DNA of 64,000 bases. Origin: Mesorhizobium silamurunense (GTDB lineage Bacteria > Pseudomonadota > Alphaproteobacteria > Rhizobiales > Rhizobiaceae). This document shows positions 62,311 through 64,000 of the stretch, one piece after another. The notes beneath the pieces are model-generated. The model ran no database searches. It saw only the letters and a program-made list of their open reading frames with translations, and was not told the DNA's origin. Made by a program: the position numbers and the translations under genes. The DNA lies in contig NZ_JHQR01000271.1 of assembly GCF_014843825.1 (NCBI RefSeq), positions 1 to 64,000 on the forward strand, given 5' to 3'. Each line of letters begins with the position of its first letter. Positions within the stretch are counted from its first letter, which is position 1.

Positions 62311-63458
62311 CGGCATGCCTTCGTGATCAGCTCCACCGCATCGCCGAGCTTCGAATAGGTCAGGCAATAGGTGCCCGCCGATCCGATTACCTGGGTCAGT
62401 GCGTCGAAGGCGGCGCCGCTCAACTCTCGGCCTGGCGCGAACGCGCCGTTGAGCAGGACGCGCAATGCGTCGGCTGGGTCGACCGGCTCCAGGCAAGCTT
62501 TCGCGTCGCGACCTCGACGAAGCTGGATCACGCAGCCGATCGGTATCGGAGAAGGCGGCGCGACCTCGCTGGGCACCGCAAACCGAACACGCCTGCGGTC
62601 CGGTCGGCGACAGACCGGGACAGCATAGAGATCGGGGTAGTGCTCGGCCGCAAGCGGCCATGCTCCCGCCTTGACGGCGGGGGCAAACGGCAGACCAACG
62701 CCATGCCCCCGGGAGTCCAGCAGCGTGACATCGTCAGAAGCGAAACCGAACCCTGCATGGACCAGCGCCAGGGTCAGCGTTGTCTTGCCTGCGCCCGGCT
62801 TGCCGCAAAGAAGCACGATGCGTTCATTTCTGACAACCGCGGCCGCGTGCAGAGCAAGTTCGTAGGCGCCGCGATCGAGAACCTCGATCAGCAATTGCCC
62901 TTTCAGCATGACGGGCAGCTCGTCGGGCGCGCAAGAGAGAATCCAGTCGCCATCCCGGAACAGGTGGACCCGCCCGTCGTGATCGACCAGTTGGAGAAGG
63001 ACGTCGGCCCTCTCCCTTCGCACCTCGAGATGCCGAAATACGGTGATCGCGGGAAACGCGCAGGCAGCCGGGTAGTCGATGCGCATGTTAAGGCCCGCAA
63101 TGGCGACCATCTGGCTCACAGGCTCTTGAGCCGACGCTGACAACGGCGCGTGAGGCCGTATCAGGCTCAGCTGCTGCCAATCCCTCAGCGCGGCCTCGAC
63201 ATGCCTGTCTGCCTCGAGCCTATCAACGCCGCCGCGCGCCATCTCGGCCGAGATGGCGTCCGGCGGCATGCCTCCTTCCAGCGAGCGCCAGATCTCGGCG
63301 GCAGTATCGTTGACGGCGAAAACGGCCTGCTGGGATGGACTGAACAGGATATTTTGCCCCCTGACGCGTGCCAGCCGCCCTTGGGTCACAAACGTCGCAC
63401 GACTGTGAGCGGCAGCGCCTGGCGCCACCGTTCTGCTGACCGCCTCGTGGTGATTCAT
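62307..63458 (-). CDS. PqqD-like domain fused to HPr-kinase-like domain
   Basis: 383 residues from ATG 63458, which follows a GGGGAGGGGG ribosome site; in-frame sequence to 63647 looks non-coding. Residues about 22-100 match the PqqD fold, a peptide-binding (RRE-type) domain: LFSPSQQAVFAVNDTAAEIW. Residues about 120-383 resemble HPr kinase homologues (HprK-related kinase A type) with Walker A CGKPGAGKTTL near 218 and SDDVTLLD after it. In families where it is studied, such kinases phosphorylate peptides or proteins. It overlaps the nucleotidyltransferase gene. Confidence 0.85.
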   Translation of the reverse strand: MNHHEAVSRTVAPGAAAHSRATFVTQGRLARVRGQNILFSPSQQAVFAVNDTAAEIWRSLEGGMPPDAISAEMARGGVDRLEADRHVEAALRDWQQLSLIRPHAPLSASAQEPVSQMVAIAGLNMRIDYPAACAFPAITVFRHLEVRRERADVLLQLVDHDGRVHLFRDGDWILSCAPDELPVMLKGQLLIEVLDRGAYELALHAAAVVRNERIVLLCGKPGAGKTTLTLALVHAGFGFASDDVTLLDSRGHGVGLPFAPAVKAGAWPLAAEHYPDLYAVPVCRRPDRRRVRFAVPSEVAPPSPIPIGCVIQLRRGRDAKACLEPVDPADALRVLLNGAFAPGRELSGAAFDALTQVIGSAGTYCLTYSKLGDAVELITKACR

Positions 63459-63561
63459 CGCGATAGCCCCCTCCCCGTCTGCCGAAACGTGGCGACGGCC
63501 CAAGCTGCAAAGCATTTCTAAGGAACAGAATGACCGGCGACTTGCCGCCGGGTGCGCCTTC

Positions 63562-64000
63562 TCACAGCGCTTCGTCGGAGAACCGGGCCACGTTCTGATG
63601 TCCCGAGACCCACTGGAGATGCGCCTTGTTCCAGTATTCGCGCGCATCAGCCCCCGTCAGCACCTTGAAACCGGACGGCGGCATCGGCAATGCCGACGGG
63701 ATTGCCTCGTCGGGCAGCCACAGCAACACGTTGTCCCGGCTTTCGATGGCCAGCCGCCAGGTTCTTTCCAGGCGACGGAATCCGCGCATGTTTGCCGAAG
63801 CCAATGCAAAAACCGATCCCGTGATCCTCAGCCTGGGTGACTGATCGACAGCCTTGATCGGCGCCTGATGCGTGACTTCGCCCTTCGAGAGAAAGGCGTG
63901 CATACGGATGAGGGTACGGTCGATCAGCACGGTTTGCCCAGTTCCGTCCCGGTCGTTTGACGCAGGATCCACGCTGATCCCCGAGAAACAGCCGTCGAAC
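63562..64000 (-). CDS. Unidentified protein, N-terminus outside window
   Basis: The frame is open from the window edge (residues FDGCFSGISV) to the stop at 63562; GTG 63972 could start a 136-residue product. About 146 residues are visible, with LIDRTLIRMHAFLSKGEV, WRLAIESRDNVLLWLPDEA and YWNKAHLQWV. I recognise no family. It is upstream of the PqqD/HprK fusion on the same strand (103-base gap) and may be the first known gene of that set. Confidence 0.5.
   Translation of the reverse strand, partial: FDGCFSGISVDPASNDRDGTGQTVLIDRTLIRMHAFLSKGEVTHQAPIKAVDQSPRLRITGSVFALASANMRGFRRLERTWRLAIESRDNVLLWLPDEAIPSALPMPPSGFKVLTGADAREYWNKAHLQWVSGHQNVARFSDEAL

Noticed and set aside
1-64000. tRNA, rRNA, riboswitch and replication-origin signals
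   Set aside because: No cloverleaf, rRNA-like block, known riboswitch core or iteron cluster was recognised on reading; a covariance-model scan could still find a small RNA.

Overview
The window is GC-rich (mostly above 60%), almost fully coding, and reads like a chromosome or large replicon of an alphaproteobacterium in the Hyphomicrobiales. A Mesorhizobium-like (Phyllobacteriaceae) member is my best guess. The support is family content: a NasT-type leader on nitrate genes, an AapJQMP amino-acid importer, ExoP/ExoF-type polysaccharide proteins next to a PrsDE-type type I secretion system, and sarcosine oxidase genes. No rRNA, tRNA or CRISPR array was seen.

Layout. (1) 1-11636, all +: nitrate assimilation. 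The 3' part of a NasS-like nitrate sensor is followed by an NrtA/B/D-type ABC nitrate importer, an MFS nitrate/nitrite transporter, NirB and NirD (nitrite reductase) and the nitrate reductase NasA. Two near-copies of a sigma-54 promoter, a hexaloop (ANTAR-type) RNA hairpin and an intrinsic terminator precede nrtA and the MFS gene. The second copy also carries a decayed 5' piece of nrtA, and a short nirB-like 5' piece lies just before it. (2) 11650-19027: catabolic genes (FAD oxidoreductase, HpcH/HpaI aldolase, shikimate-dehydrogenase-like protein, SDRs) with GntR and LysR regulators. Three genes here are remnants made by deletions. (3) 19117-32293: a four-gene general amino-acid ABC importer, then a flavin 2-hydroxyacid dehydrogenase, a ThDP enzyme, hydantoinase/oxoprolinase A and B (B frameshifted), an aminotransferase and a uronate-dehydrogenase-like protein. 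Several of these genes overlap start-to-stop. (4) 32311-39537: a GlxA-type regulator, a class III aminotransferase, an L-2-hydroxyglutarate oxidase-like protein, a half-length sarcosine oxidase alpha gene joined to a possible GntR remnant, sarcosine oxidase gamma and a Crp/Fnr regulator.

(5) 40064-54779: surface polysaccharide and secretion locus. It holds an ExoP-type tyrosine autokinase, a NusG-family paralogue followed by a terminator, a nucleotidyltransferase/kinase fusion whose reading frame begins with a transposase-like HTH piece, a glycosyltransferase, an ExoF-like export protein, a PrsD/PrsE-type type I exporter, a sulfotransferase and a flippase. (6) 54929-60816: two large modular proteins without signal peptides that share a duplicated module and cadherin-like repeats. 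One ends in a beta-propeller-like region. The other carries a metallophosphatase domain and RTX-like repeats. They are the natural candidates for the neighbouring type I exporter.

(7) 60988-64000, all -: a compact, poorly described gene set. It has an unidentified protein cut by the window edge, a PqqD-like domain fused to an HPr-kinase-like domain, a nucleotidyltransferase, and an 80-residue protein with a twin-arginine-like leader and a Gly/Asn/His-rich tail. The PqqD, kinase and small-protein combination suggests a peptide or protein modification system and is the most interesting part of the window.
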